Notes under the pieces: generated by a model | Databases searched by the model: none | What the model saw: the letters and a program-made list of their open reading frames with translations, nothing else | Told to the model about the DNA's origin: nothing | Part shown: positions 48,301 through 57,600 of the stretch, piece by piece | How the letters are laid out: each line of letters opens with the position of its first letter | Position numbering within the stretch: position 1 is the first letter of the stretch | Translations under genes and position numbers: made by a program | Source of the DNA: CAYTGR01 sp964437445 | GTDB lineage: Bacteria > Chloroflexota > Anaerolineae > B4-G1 > SLSP01 | Assembly: GCA_964437445.1 (NCBI GenBank) | Contig: CAYTGR010000021.1 | Location: 1-64,000, forward strand | DNA length: 64,000 nt | Reading direction: 5' to 3'

Positions 48301-48873
48301 ATGGATAAACCCAACCGAAGGGTGAGATACACCAAAATGGTGCTGCGGCAAAGCCTGCTTCAGCTGATGGAAACACGGCCGATCAACAAAATCACGGTCA
48401 CGGATATCTGTGCCCTGGCAGATATCAACCGGGGGACCTTCTACGCCTATTATGCTGATCCCTATGACCTGCTCTCACAAATTGAGCAGGAGCTGTATGA
48501 GGCAATCCGGCAGTCGCTCGAAAAATCCCTGCATGAGAAAACCACCTCCACCCTGCTGTGTGACATTTTTGTGGCCATCGCGGAAAACAGCGACCTCTGC
48601 AAAATCCTGTTTAGCGAGTTTGGCGACAAAGCGTTCATCCGAAAAATCGTCTACATCGCCCACGACAGGAGCATCGCAGAATGGCAAGCGCTGGCCAGGG
48701 ATGCACCCGCCTCGCAGCTGGAGGCGCTGTATGCATTTACCGCTCACGGCAGCGCCGGGGTGATTGAAAATTGGGTGAAAACCGGTATGCGGGAAAGTCC
48801 GCAAGAAATCGCCAGGCTGGTGGAAGTGTTGAGCAATCAGGGGTTGCAGGCCTTTTTTGAAAGGAATTCATAA
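48301..48873 (+). CDS. TetR/AcrR-family transcriptional regulator
   Basis: 190 residues. HTH: LRQSLLQLMETRPINKITVTDICALADINRGTFYAYYADPYDLLSQIE near residues 15-62, the TetR consensus (NRGTFYxYYxDxYDLL). The C-terminal ligand domain is helical (FVAIAENSDLCKILFSEFGDKAFI, SAGVIENWVKTGM). ATG 48301 (MDKPNRRVRYTKMVL) is chosen because TetR similarity starts there and a GGGAGG precedes it; ATG 48208 lacks a ribosome site and would put the operator-like repeat inside the gene. Probably represses the divergent CrtC-like/CrtI-like pair. The locus has Firmicutes-like TetR wording, possibly transferred. Confidence 0.88.
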   Translation: MDKPNRRVRYTKMVLRQSLLQLMETRPINKITVTDICALADINRGTFYAYYADPYDLLSQIEQELYEAIRQSLEKSLHEKTTSTLLCDIFVAIAENSDLCKILFSEFGDKAFIRKIVYIAHDRSIAEWQALARDAPASQLEALYAFTAHGSAGVIENWVKTGMRESPQEIARLVEVLSNQGLQAFFERNS

Positions 48874-48961
48874 TTCATTTTGCACATTACCCGACGGCCG
48901 GCAAGGGTGCTAAGGGGAAAAGCGATCTCGTCTCAGCGGTGCCCGCCCCTCACCGCTGCCA

Positions 48962-48995
48962 GAAAACACCAGCGGCCCGGGGTGAGCCGGGCCGC
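48962..48995 (-). terminator. Terminator after tRNA-Phe
   Basis: 9-bp GC stem GCGGCCCGG / CCGGGCCGC (48972-48995) followed on the minus strand by TGGTGTTTTCT. Confidence 0.65.
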
Positions 48996-49012
48996 ATTGT
49001 GCTGATGCTGAG

Positions 49013-49086
49013 TGCCGAGGGCCGGAATTGAACCGGCGACACAGGGATTTTCAGTCCCCTGCTCTACCGAACTGAGCTACCTCGGC
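49013..49086 (-). tRNA. tRNA-Phe (GAA)
   Basis: 74-nt cloverleaf on the minus strand: acceptor GCCGAGG / CCTCGGC with discriminator A, D arm GCTC..GAGC, anticodon arm GGGGA-CTGAAAA-TCCCT giving anticodon GAA, T arm GCCGG-TTCAATT-CCGGC. CCA is not encoded. A promoter lies just upstream at 49099-49126. Confidence 0.96.
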
Positions 49087-49098
49087 AACCTGACCGCT

Positions 49099-49126
49099 AT
49101 TGTATCTGAAGCAACGGAATTGTCAA
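49099..49126 (-). promoter_or_regulatory. tRNA-Phe promoter
   Basis: TTGACA (49126-49121), 16-nt spacer, TACAAT (49104-49099) on the minus strand, 13 nt before the tRNA 5' end. Confidence 0.75.
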
Positions 49127-49127
49127 G

Positions 49128-49155
49128 TTGCGCCCCACAGACATTGCACTATACT
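49128..49155 (+). promoter_or_regulatory. Possible promoter of the large sensor kinase
   Basis: TTGCGC (49128-49133), 16-nt spacer, TATACT (49150-49155), about 70 nt before the GTG start. Confidence 0.4.
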
Positions 49156-49227
49156 GCAAGGCAAAAGACTGTCCTGACCGAATAAAAAAACAACGCAGCA
49201 ACTACGAGACAAGCAGAGGCAAGCAAC

Positions 49228-52200
49228 GTGAACACGGACACCAATCCTACCGTCAATGAAATTTCGGGAGACCACATCCTGGTGGCTGGAGTCAGCACCG
49301 GCAGCACGAAGATCATCATCCGTGCGTTGACCCAGGCCGGCTACCAGATCACGCTCGGCCGCACGGCCTCCGACGTCTGGGACCGCCTGGAAGTCGGACT
49401 GGCCGGCGAGCGGCCGCCGGTAGCCCTGTTGTTGCTGGATCTAACCGCGTCGACCCTGGACGGCCTGGAATTGCTTCAGCATCTACGCGCCGATCCCCGG
49501 CTTGCCCCGTTACCCATCGTGGCGGTCAGCAGCGACCAGGACCAGGAGGCTCAATCGCGGCTCCTCCAGGCAGGGGTTAACGATTATGTTTTGAAACCCC
49601 TGCGGCCAGCGGAGCTGCTGGCCCGGCTCAAGGCCGTGCTCCAATGGAAACGGGCCGAACGCGCTTCGCAAAACCGGCTGGAACGGTTAGTGGAGGCCGG
49701 CCGGCTGCTCCTTTCCACATTGGACCTGGATGAAGTGCTGCGGCGTATCCTGGAAATTATGGAGGCCGAACTGGACGCCGAGGCCGGCTCGGTTTGGCTG
49801 CCGGCACCGGATGGCAGCCTGGTCTGCTATGTCGCGGTCAAGGGAGGGGAGGAGCGCATCGTTGGAATGCGCATTGAGCCCGGTCAGGGCATCGCCGGCT
49901 GGGTCCTGCAACACCAACAGGCCACCTTAGTGTCCGACGCCCAGGACGATTCCCGCTTTTACCGCCGCTCCGACGAGGTGAGCCGGTTCCGCACCCGCAG
50001 CGTGGCGGCGGTGCCCATGGTCGTCAAAGGGGTCGGCATCGGCGTGCTGGAAGCAGTCAACAAACGGCAGGGCACTTTCCTGCCGGCCGACCTGGCCTGG
50101 CTGGAGGCACTGGTCCCCCTGGCGACCGCGGCCATTGAGAACGCGCGGCTCTTCCGCCATGAGCAACGCACGGCCCGCTATCTCCATGCCCTCAATCAGG
50201 CCGTCTCCACCGCTTCGGTCGGCCTGCACCTGGAGCAGATCCCCGCCGCCGTCGTCCAGGCCTTAGTCCAGGAGTGTGGCCTGGCCCATGCCGGCCTCTG
50301 GCTGGCCCCGGCTCCGGGCGCGCCGCTCGCACTCCAGGCCGTGGCCAGCACGCTCTCCGATATGAGCGCTTCCCCCACCGAGATTCCCCCCTATGTGGAA
50401 GCCGTCGTCAACGAAGAACGCCCCATCATCCTCAACCAGATTGAGGACGAGCCGGAAAAAACCTACCGCTGGACCCAGGAACGCGGCCTGGTAGCCTTCG
50501 CCGGTTATCCCCTGTTAAGGGGCAAACAGCTGCGTGGCGTCCTGGCGCTCTTCAGCACCGAGCCGCTGGAAGCCGAAACGTTGGATATGTTGGAAATCTT
50601 CGCCCGCGAGCTCGCCGTGAGCTTAGAAAATACGGACCTGCTGCGCCAGGTCCAGCGCCGCAACCACGAGCTCACCACCTCCCATCGCATTGCGGAAATC
50701 GCCTTCCAGGCCAGCTCGTTTGAAGTGGCCGGCCAGGCCATCATTCAGGAAATCAGTACCGCCCTGGAATTCCCGTTTGCAGCGATTGAACTTTACAATC
50801 CCGCCCGCCAAACCATGGTCTTCAAATGGGCCCAGGGTTTCAAACTGCCGTTGGAGATACCGGTTAGCCGGTCGCCGTCTGGCTTAGTGGCCCAGACCGG
50901 ACGCTTGTTTTTCCAATCCAACCTGCAAAAAACCACCCATCTCCACGAGGCACTCCGCCGGACCAGGGCAAACACTTACATCGGCCTGCCGATGATTGTG
51001 GACCAGGAGGTGATCGGCGTCTTAAGCCTGATCCATACCGAGAGCATCCAGGCCGACGAGCGATTTCTCCAATGGGCCGCGGGGCTGGCCAACTACCTGG
51101 GGGCCCTGATCAAACGGCATCAGGCCGAAATGGCCCTGCAAGAGAGCGAACAAAAATTCCGCACCTTCACGGAAAACACCACCGCCGCGATCCTGATCCA
51201 TCAAGGGGGCAAATGCCTCTACGTCAACGCGGCCCTGGCTACCATCACCGGCTATTTCCTGGAAGACCTGTACGCGCTCAACTTCTGGGAGCTGATCCAT
51301 CCCGAGCAGCGGGAAGCCATCAAGGCCCGTTCATTGGCGCAGCTGCGCGGGCAGCCAGAGCAGAGCCGCTATGAGACCAAAATCATTACCCAATCCGGGC
51401 AAGAACGATGGATAGATTTGACGACCGACCTCATCTCATACGAAGGCCGGCCGGCCGTCTTGTGGACCTTCCAGGACATCACCGGGCATAAACAACTGGA
51501 GGCCGCGCTCCAGGAATCCCAAATGCGCTACCAGGCCATTTCCGAGCTGACCTCCGATTATGCTTACGCACTTCGGCTGGGGCCGGACCATTTCACAATA
51601 GAATGGATCAGCGGAGCTTTCCAGCGGGCCAGTGGGCTGGCGGACGAGAAATTGCTTGATCTGGAGAGTTTGCTGGAGCTGGTATACCCTGAAGATAGGC
51701 CGGCGGCCATCCAACAGTTCCGCACCACCCGCACCGGACAATCCACGGTAGCCGAGCTGCGCTTCGTCCTCCCAACCGGCGAACTGCGCATCCTGCGCAA
51801 CCATCAAAGCCCGGTTTGGGACCCCCTCCACCAGCACGTCGTGCAGATCTACGGAGCGGCGCAAGATATCACCGTGCACAAGCAAATGGAAGCCGAACAG
51901 CTGCGATTTACCGCCCAGCTGCGCGCCGCCGCCGACCTGGTAGAACAGATCAACGGCATTCTGGACCCTCAACAGCTACTCCCTGAAGTGGTCACCCAAC
52001 TGCGCACCCGTTTTGGCTTCCCCCAAGTCGCGCTCTACCTGCTGGACCCGGAGACAGAACGTCTCACCCTGCATGTGATCAGTGTCACCGGTGACTCGGC
52101 CGCCGGTTATCCCGGAGCAGAGCTCCCCGCCGTTACCGAGACCCTTATGCAGGCCGCCAACCGGCGCGAGCTGATCGTACATCAGCCGGAGCCAGCAGCA

Positions 52201-53037
52201 GCAGTTCCCTGGGCCGAGATAGCCGTCCCCCTCACCACACGCGATCACTTGATCGGCATATTGGCTATTCGAAACGTCCGGGGCCAGGCTTTCAGCCAGG
52301 TGGACCTGGACACGCTGAGCACGTTAGCCGGTCAGATTGCCATCGCCCTGGAAAACGCCCGGCTCTTTGAACAGGTGCAGAAAACCGCCAGCCGTCTCCA
52401 AACCCTTTCCCATCGCCTGGTGGAAGTACAGGAAAATGAACGCCGCCACATCGCCCGGGAGCTCCACGACGAAATCGGCCAGTTCCTGACCGGCCTCAAG
52501 CTGACCCTGGAGCTGAATGAACGACGGCCGGCCGAGCAGGCCCAACAAGGGCAGCACGAAGCGCTCACGCTGGTCAACGACCTGATTGGCCGGGTGCGCG
52601 AGCTTTCATTGGACCTGCGCCCCAGCCTCTTGGACGACCTGGGATTGCTGCCGGCCCTGCTCTGGCATTTTGAGCGCTACACAGCCCAGACCAACGTCCA
52701 GGTCCACTTCAAGCAAAGCGGGCTGGAACGGCGCTTTTCTCCGGGTCTGGAAACGGCGGTCTACCGAATCATCCAGGAAGCGTTGACCAACGTGGCCCGC
52801 CACGCTCAGACGCCGGAGGCCACCGTACGCATCTGGTGTGATGAAAAAAATTTGCGCTTACAGGTAGAAGACTACGGCGTCGGCTTTGAGCCACATGCCA
52901 TCCTGACCCACGGTGGCTCCAATGGGCTGCCGGGGATCCTGGAGCGGGCCCGCCTCGTAGGTGGCGAGTTGACGGTGGCCTCGGCCCCTGGTCAGGGGAC
53001 TCAGCTGACCGCCGTGCTCCCGCTCAGCGCCGGTTAA
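49228..53037 (+). CDS. Multi-sensor hybrid histidine kinase (receiver-GAF-GAF-GAF-PAS-PAS-GAF-HisKA_3-HATPase)
   Basis: 1269 residues, no TM, so cytoplasmic. Order: receiver-like domain (about 14-135, Asp71 in LLLLDLTAS); GAF1 (about 155-310, GQGIAGWVLQHQQATLVSDAQDD); two further GAF-like domains (about 320-475 and 485-640); PAS1 (about 645-765, TAAILIHQGGKCLYVNAALATITGY); PAS2 (about 770-890); GAF4 (about 895-1050); HisKA_3 with ERRHIARELHDEIGQFLTGLKL (phospho-His); HATPase ending in GGSNGLPGILERARLVGGEL, the NarL-type layout. The receiver lacks the usual N-terminal acidic pair (ILVAGVSTG instead of ILVVDDD), so phosphorylation is doubtful. Starts with GTG 49228. Partner is the LuxR-type regulator 26 nt downstream. 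Confidence 0.92.
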   Translation: MNTDTNPTVNEISGDHILVAGVSTGSTKIIIRALTQAGYQITLGRTASDVWDRLEVGLAGERPPVALLLLDLTASTLDGLELLQHLRADPRLAPLPIVAVSSDQDQEAQSRLLQAGVNDYVLKPLRPAELLARLKAVLQWKRAERASQNRLERLVEAGRLLLSTLDLDEVLRRILEIMEAELDAEAGSVWLPAPDGSLVCYVAVKGGEERIVGMRIEPGQGIAGWVLQHQQATLVSDAQDDSRFYRRSDEVSRFRTRSVAAVPMVVKGVGIGVLEAVNKRQGTFLPADLAWLEALVPLATAAIENARLFRHEQRTARYLHALNQAVSTASVGLHLEQIPAAVVQALVQECGLAHAGLWLAPAPGAPLALQAVASTLSDMSASPTEIPPYVEAVVNEERPIILNQIEDEPEKTYRWTQERGLVAFAGYPLLRGKQLRGVLALFSTEPLEAETLDMLEIFARELAVSLENTDLLRQVQRRNHELTTSHRIAEIAFQASSFEVAGQAIIQEISTALEFPFAAIELYNPARQTMVFKWAQGFKLPLEIPVSRSPSGLVAQTGRLFFQSNLQKTTHLHEALRRTRANTYIGLPMIVDQEVIGVLSLIHTESIQADERFLQWAAGLANYLGALIKRHQAEMALQESEQKFRTFTENTTAAILIHQGGKCLYVNAALATITGYFLEDLYALNFWELIHPEQREAIKARSLAQLRGQPEQSRYETKIITQSGQERWIDLTTDLISYEGRPAVLWTFQDITGHKQLEAALQESQMRYQAISELTSDYAYALRLGPDHFTIEWISGAFQRASGLADEKLLDLESLLELVYPEDRPAAIQQFRTTRTGQSTVAELRFVLPTGELRILRNHQSPVWDPLHQHVVQIYGAAQDITVHKQMEAEQLRFTAQLRAAADLVEQINGILDPQQLLPEVVTQLRTRFGFPQVALYLLDPETERLTLHVISVTGDSAAGYPGAELPAVTETLMQAANRRELIVHQPEPAAAVPWAEIAVPLTTRDHLIGILAIRNVRGQAFSQVDLDTLSTLAGQIAIALENARLFEQVQKTASRLQTLSHRLVEVQENERRHIARELHDEIGQFLTGLKLTLELNERRPAEQAQQGQHEALTLVNDLIGRVRELSLDLRPSLLDDLGLLPALLWHFERYTAQTNVQVHFKQSGLERRFSPGLETAVYRIIQEALTNVARHAQTPEATVRIWCDEKNLRLQVEDYGVGFEPHAILTHGGSNGLPGILERARLVGGELTVASAPGQGTQLTAVLPLSAG

Positions 53038-53063
53038 TTGGCTGACAAAATCAGAGCACACCG

Positions 53064-53717
53064 ATGACCATTTCTATCCTGCTGGCCGATGATCACCAGA
53101 TTGTCCGACAGGGCCTGCGGGCGCTGCTGGAGACCGAAGGGGATTTTCGCCTGATCGGTGAAGCTGGCAGCGGGTTGGAGGCAATCCAATTGACAGAACG
53201 CCTGCACCCGGATGTGCTGATCCTGGACCTGATGATGCCCGACCTGAACGGCTTAGAAGTTACCCGCCAGATCCACCAATACGCCCCCCAGACTCGGATC
53301 GTGATCCTTTCCATGCATGACGATGAAGCCTACGTCAGCCAGACACTGCGCCATGGCGCCGCCGCCTATGTCCTGAAAGAGGCCAGCTTCACCGATTTAG
53401 CGACCGCCGTCCGCGCGGTGATGGCCGGCCACCGTTACCTCAGCGCCCCGCTGAGCGATCGCGCCATCACCGCCTACCTTGAAAAAACCGACGAGGCCGC
53501 CATGGAAGACCCTTACGCCACCCTGACATCCCGCGAGCGCGCAATCTTGAGCCTCATTGCGGAAGGACACAATAATACCGAAATTGGAACCCAACTCTCC
53601 ATCAGCCCCCGCACCGTGGAATCTCACCGGCGTCACCTCATGCAAAAGCTCAACCTGCACTCCCAGGCTGAGCTGGTACGCTATGCCATCAAGCGCAGTC
53701 TTTTACCTTCAGAATAG
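53064..53717 (+). CDS. NarL/LuxR-family response regulator
   Basis: 217 residues. Receiver domain with ILLADDHQIVRQGLRALLE, phospho-acceptor Asp in VLILDLMMPDLNG (residue about 55), and VLKEASFTDL; GerE HTH LTSRERAILSLIAEGHNNTEIGTQLSISPRTVESHRRHLMQKLNL. Cognate output of the upstream HisKA_3 kinase by adjacency and type. Acidic pair and Lys are intact. Confidence 0.94.
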   Translation: MTISILLADDHQIVRQGLRALLETEGDFRLIGEAGSGLEAIQLTERLHPDVLILDLMMPDLNGLEVTRQIHQYAPQTRIVILSMHDDEAYVSQTLRHGAAAYVLKEASFTDLATAVRAVMAGHRYLSAPLSDRAITAYLEKTDEAAMEDPYATLTSRERAILSLIAEGHNNTEIGTQLSISPRTVESHRRHLMQKLNLHSQAELVRYAIKRSLLPSE

Positions 53718-53784
53718 TTAAAAAAGTGCGCCTCCGCAGACCCAATTACGGGAAATTGCAGCGCAAATTACGTAGTTTTACGGA

Positions 53785-53813
53785 TTGACACCCGCCTCCC
53801 AATGAGATAACCT
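53785..53813 (+). promoter_or_regulatory. Possible promoter upstream of the single-domain regulator
   Basis: Consensus -35 TTGACA (53785-53790), 17-nt spacer, weak -10 TAACCT (53808-53813). Confidence 0.45.
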
Positions 53814-53912
53814 TAAAGTGAGAGTGGTGCGCAAGAGATTGGCCGCCGGTGGCCTGCCAACCATCCTGGGTGCCGCTCCTAAACTGAGATTGACCATGCA
53901 GGAGAATTACCT

Positions 53913-54005
53913 ATGCACTCTGCGCTGCACCGGCGTTCAGACAAAAACGGCTATCTGACAACACGACGAGGCGCTGACCGGACTATTTTCAGGAGGGTGC
54001 AATAG
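53913..54005 (+). CDS. Possible 30-aa leader ORF
   Basis: ATG 53913 behind CAGGAGAATTACCT, 30 codons rich in Arg (MHSALHRRSDKNGYLTTRRG..., ending RRVQ), stop TAG at 54003-54005, two nt before the next gene. Its 3' end contains the AGGAGG of that gene, so its translation would expose or occlude the downstream ribosome site. No homology recognised. Confidence 0.4.
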   Translation: MHSALHRRSDKNGYLTTRRGADRTIFRRVQ

Positions 54006-54007
54006 CC

Positions 54008-54430
54008 ATGTCCCCGGCATCCGTGTTACTGATAGATGATAATCCCGTTTTTGTACGCATCGCGGCCCGTTTTCTGGCCGGCTATCAGGAACTGGCGGTC
54101 GTCGGCACAGCCAACAACAGCCAGGACGCCCTGGCCAAAGCCCAGCACCTCCAGCCCAACGTCGTGTTGATTGATCTGGCGCTGGCCGGCTCCTCCGGCC
54201 TGGACGCCATCCCCTTGCTGCGCCAGCTTCTGCCCGAAGCTTGCATCATCGTCTTGACGCTCCTGGATAACGAGACCTATCGCCAGGCCGCCCTGCAAGC
54301 CGGCGCGAATGACCTGGTCCCCAAAGCCACGCTGAACACCGACCTTGTCCCGGCGATCTGGCGCGCCTTGCAGATTATCCCCCGCCCCGTGTCCTCCACC
54401 GATCCTTTTCCCCCCGCTCACAGCCAGTAA
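54008..54430 (+). CDS. Single-domain response regulator
   Basis: 140 residues, receiver only: VLLIDDNPVFVRIAARFLAGY with the acidic pair, phospho-acceptor Asp in VVLIDLALAGSSGLDAIPLLRQL, Thr in IIVLTLLDN and Lys in LVPKATLNTDL. The short Pro-rich tail has no output domain. Probably a phosphotransfer or protein-protein adaptor next to the hybrid kinase system. ATTTTCAGGAGGGTGC precedes the ATG. Confidence 0.88.
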   Translation: MSPASVLLIDDNPVFVRIAARFLAGYQELAVVGTANNSQDALAKAQHLQPNVVLIDLALAGSSGLDAIPLLRQLLPEACIIVLTLLDNETYRQAALQAGANDLVPKATLNTDLVPAIWRALQIIPRPVSSTDPFPPAHSQ

Positions 54431-54495
54431 CATCCTCAAGACTGTGCCAACAGGTCATTCTTCCTTTGGCTAGATGGTTAGAGAGACAATACGAT

Positions 54496-54517
54496 CTGGG
54501 GCCTAAAAGGCCCCCAG
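54496..54517 (+). terminator. Hairpin after the response regulator
   Basis: CTGGGGCC-TAAAA-GGCCCCCAG stem-loop, no clear T run, between the regulator and the TadE operon promoter. Confidence 0.4.
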
Positions 54518-54544
54518 AAGGCCATTAAGAGGACTTTTGTACCG

Positions 54545-54573
54545 TTGACATCCCTTCCGAGCGCGAGTATAAT
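54545..54573 (+). promoter_or_regulatory. Perfect sigma-70 promoter of the TadE/TadG operon
   Basis: TTGACA (54545-54550), 17-nt spacer, TATAAT (54568-54573): full consensus, about 60 nt before the first ATG. Confidence 0.85.
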
Positions 54574-54632
54574 CTAAATAGGGTAAGAATATCGTCTACC
54601 CAGTTTCGCCCTGTGTCTCTGAGGAGGGTAGC

Positions 54633-57600
54633 ATGAGACAGCGGAATAAAGGACAATCAATGGTGGAGTTTGCCCTCATCCTCCCCTTGCTCCTCTTAAT
54701 CTTCCTCGGCATCATAGATGGGGCTTTCATCCTCCAGGGCTATCTGACGGTGAACCATGCCGCTCGTGAGGCAGCACGTTTCGCCATCACCTATCAGCCC
54801 AATCAGGGAGAATGTCTGGATGGGGTCACCACTGCCCCGTATCCCTACTGCCCGGCGACGTTAGGCAGTGAAAGTGATACTGCCTACCAGCAACGCCGCG
54901 TGCAGCTGATCAAACTGGCGGCAGTGGATGCCGCGGTGGGCCTGCGGTATAACACGCCGGCCTGCATGGACTGGACCTGCATCAACAGCAACATCAATGT
55001 GGAAGGGATGCTGGGAGTACGGGTATGGGGCTATCCTTCGTTTGAAGAGGCTATGCGCGAAGATAACCCCGGCCTGCCCGGCTTGCCCGTCCGGGTGCAG
55101 GTAATCCATAACGTCCCCCTGGTGGTCTTTGCCCCGGTTCTGCCTAATTCCTTCGTGCGGGTGAACGGCGTGACCGACATGATCAACGAAGGGATCCAGG
55201 TGGGCTATGGCGACCGACCACCGCCCACCTCGCCGCCGATTGGGACGTTACCCTGGGAAACCCCCCAGAATCCGCCGCCGGGCAGCGAACCGACGGCTAC
55301 CACCGGCCCATCCCCGACCCCCACCCAGATACCGGAGTATCGTCTGACATTAGACTTTGAAACGGCCAGCAACCAGCTGCCCACGGAACGTGAGCACCGT
55401 TTTGGCGCGCTGGTCAGCGACGAAGCCGGCCAGCCGGTCGCCGGCGCGCGCGTGACCTTCCGCACTGACGAGGGCAGCTTCAGCTATGCCGGCAGTGGAG
55501 TGCCGCTCACGGCGGAGTACACCGGGGCTGACGGCTGGGCCCGCCTGGCCATCTACGCCAACCTGCCCACTACCGCCACCATTGAGGCCTGGCTGGATTA
55601 CGATGGCGACCTGGTCATTGACACCAACGAGCCTTCAGACACTGCGGTCAAGACCTGGTGGGTCACCGGCCCCTATCTGGTGGTGACCAACCACAACCCG
55701 GCTCCGCTGGAGGTCATCGGCGTCAACGTCATGGACCACCTGCCAACTAACAATCCCTACTCCCTCTGGTGGTGCCCGGTCTCCACCACACAAAGTATCA
55801 ACCGCCGCATGGTCTACCCCATCAATGTGGATACGGTCACCTGGGACGCCCTGGATTTGCAAGTTCAGGTGCCCCTGACAGCCACCGGCGACTACAGGCT
55901 GGAATCGCATCGCGGCACCGGCGGGAGCAATGGTTGTACCGAGAACAGCACTCTGGTCGCCGCTTCGGCCACGATCCGCCTTGCGGCGACCCCGCCGGAC
56001 CTGCACATCAGCAGTGTCACCTTCGTTTCAGGCACCACGGTCCTGCCTGGCCGCCCGATCACGCTGGTGATTGGAGTGGAGAACCTGAACGCCAGCTGGG
56101 TCACCGGCGGGCCGTTTGATTTGGATCTCTACCTGGACCGCATAGATCCGCCGTCCCCACGCGAGCTGGGCAAGGTCAAAGTGTGGATCCCCACCCTGGG
56201 ACCGTTAGCGAGCACCACGATCACATCGGTCGTCACGGTGTACAAATTCGGCGCTCACAACCTTTGGGCCCAAGTGGATACCACCAATTACATTGACGAA
56301 GGCAGCACGGGGGAAACCAACAACGTCTACGGGCCGGTGAACTTCAACGCTACCGATTGTGTCCTGGACCTGGCCCGCAGCGACACCTTTAACGGCGGCC
56401 TCGGCTCCCAATGGACCCAAGCTGCCATCAATACCAACGTATCTGGCGCGGCCGCCACCACCGGGAACCAGTTGTCTTTGACCGGCCGGGGTCTCGTTTG
56501 GGGAGGCAGCAACCGGGGTTACTACCTCTACCAGACGCTCACCGGCAACTTTGATGCCCGGTTGCGCCTGATCCAGAAGCCCCAGCCCAATGTGAACAAC
56601 AACAACGTGGGGCGGTTCGGATTGCACGTGCGCGCCAGCACCGATCCCACCGCGCCGTATGCCATGATAGACCTCACCAGCCGCAGCACAACCCGGTTGG
56701 AGGTGGTCTACCGGGATAGCGCCAGCGCGACCCCCACCCGCCCCTACGAGCAATCCTCCGCCACCCCGCTCTGGGTGCGCATCGTCCGGCAGGGGAACAA
56801 TTATACTTATCTCTCCGCCTCCACCACCGAACCCAGGCCCAGCGACTGGATCACCCGTGGCACCAGTACGATGGTTTCCACCATGAACCAGCTGGGGATT
56901 ATCATCAGCTCTGGGAGCGACAGCACCTCCTACGGGCCGGCCACCGGCATCGCCGACGACTTCCGGCTCTGTTCCGCGACGGTCACCCAGGAGCCAACCG
57001 AACCCCAGGACACGATCCATCCCCCCGGCCTGATCCAGTGCTCCGAGCTGATCCGCATCCCCGGCTTTGAGGGGAACAGCGAGACCGTTTTCACCTATTG
57101 GAGTGCCGGCAGCGAAGGCGCGTTTGCGCAAAGCTCGGCCCAGATTTACCGGGGCAGTTTCGCCTTGCGCCTGCACGCTTCGTTGGGAGCCTGGCCCTGC
57201 TCGGAGAACATCCTGCAGCCCTATCTCTACCAGCTGGTCACCATCCCGACGGAAGTCTACTCCATCACCACCCTGGTCGTCACCGGGCACTACCGGGCCG
57301 AGGGCAGCAGCTTCCGCGATTGCAGCAACGCCGACCGGCCCGAGGCCGACGACGTGCTCTACCTGCGCCTCCAGCAGACCGGCGGCACCGACATCACCTC
57401 GCCGCAACTGCTGATGACCGGCGCGTTGAGCCATACCTGGCAGACCATCAGCACCACTTTGAGCAGCCAGTTCAACCTGGTGGACTACGCCGGGCAGACA
57501 GTCCGCCTCTACTGGAACGGCACCCACGACCAGGACTACAACGGGACCTTCTTCTACCTGGACGAGATGAGTGCCCAGGTTTGTACCAACTGGCCCATTC

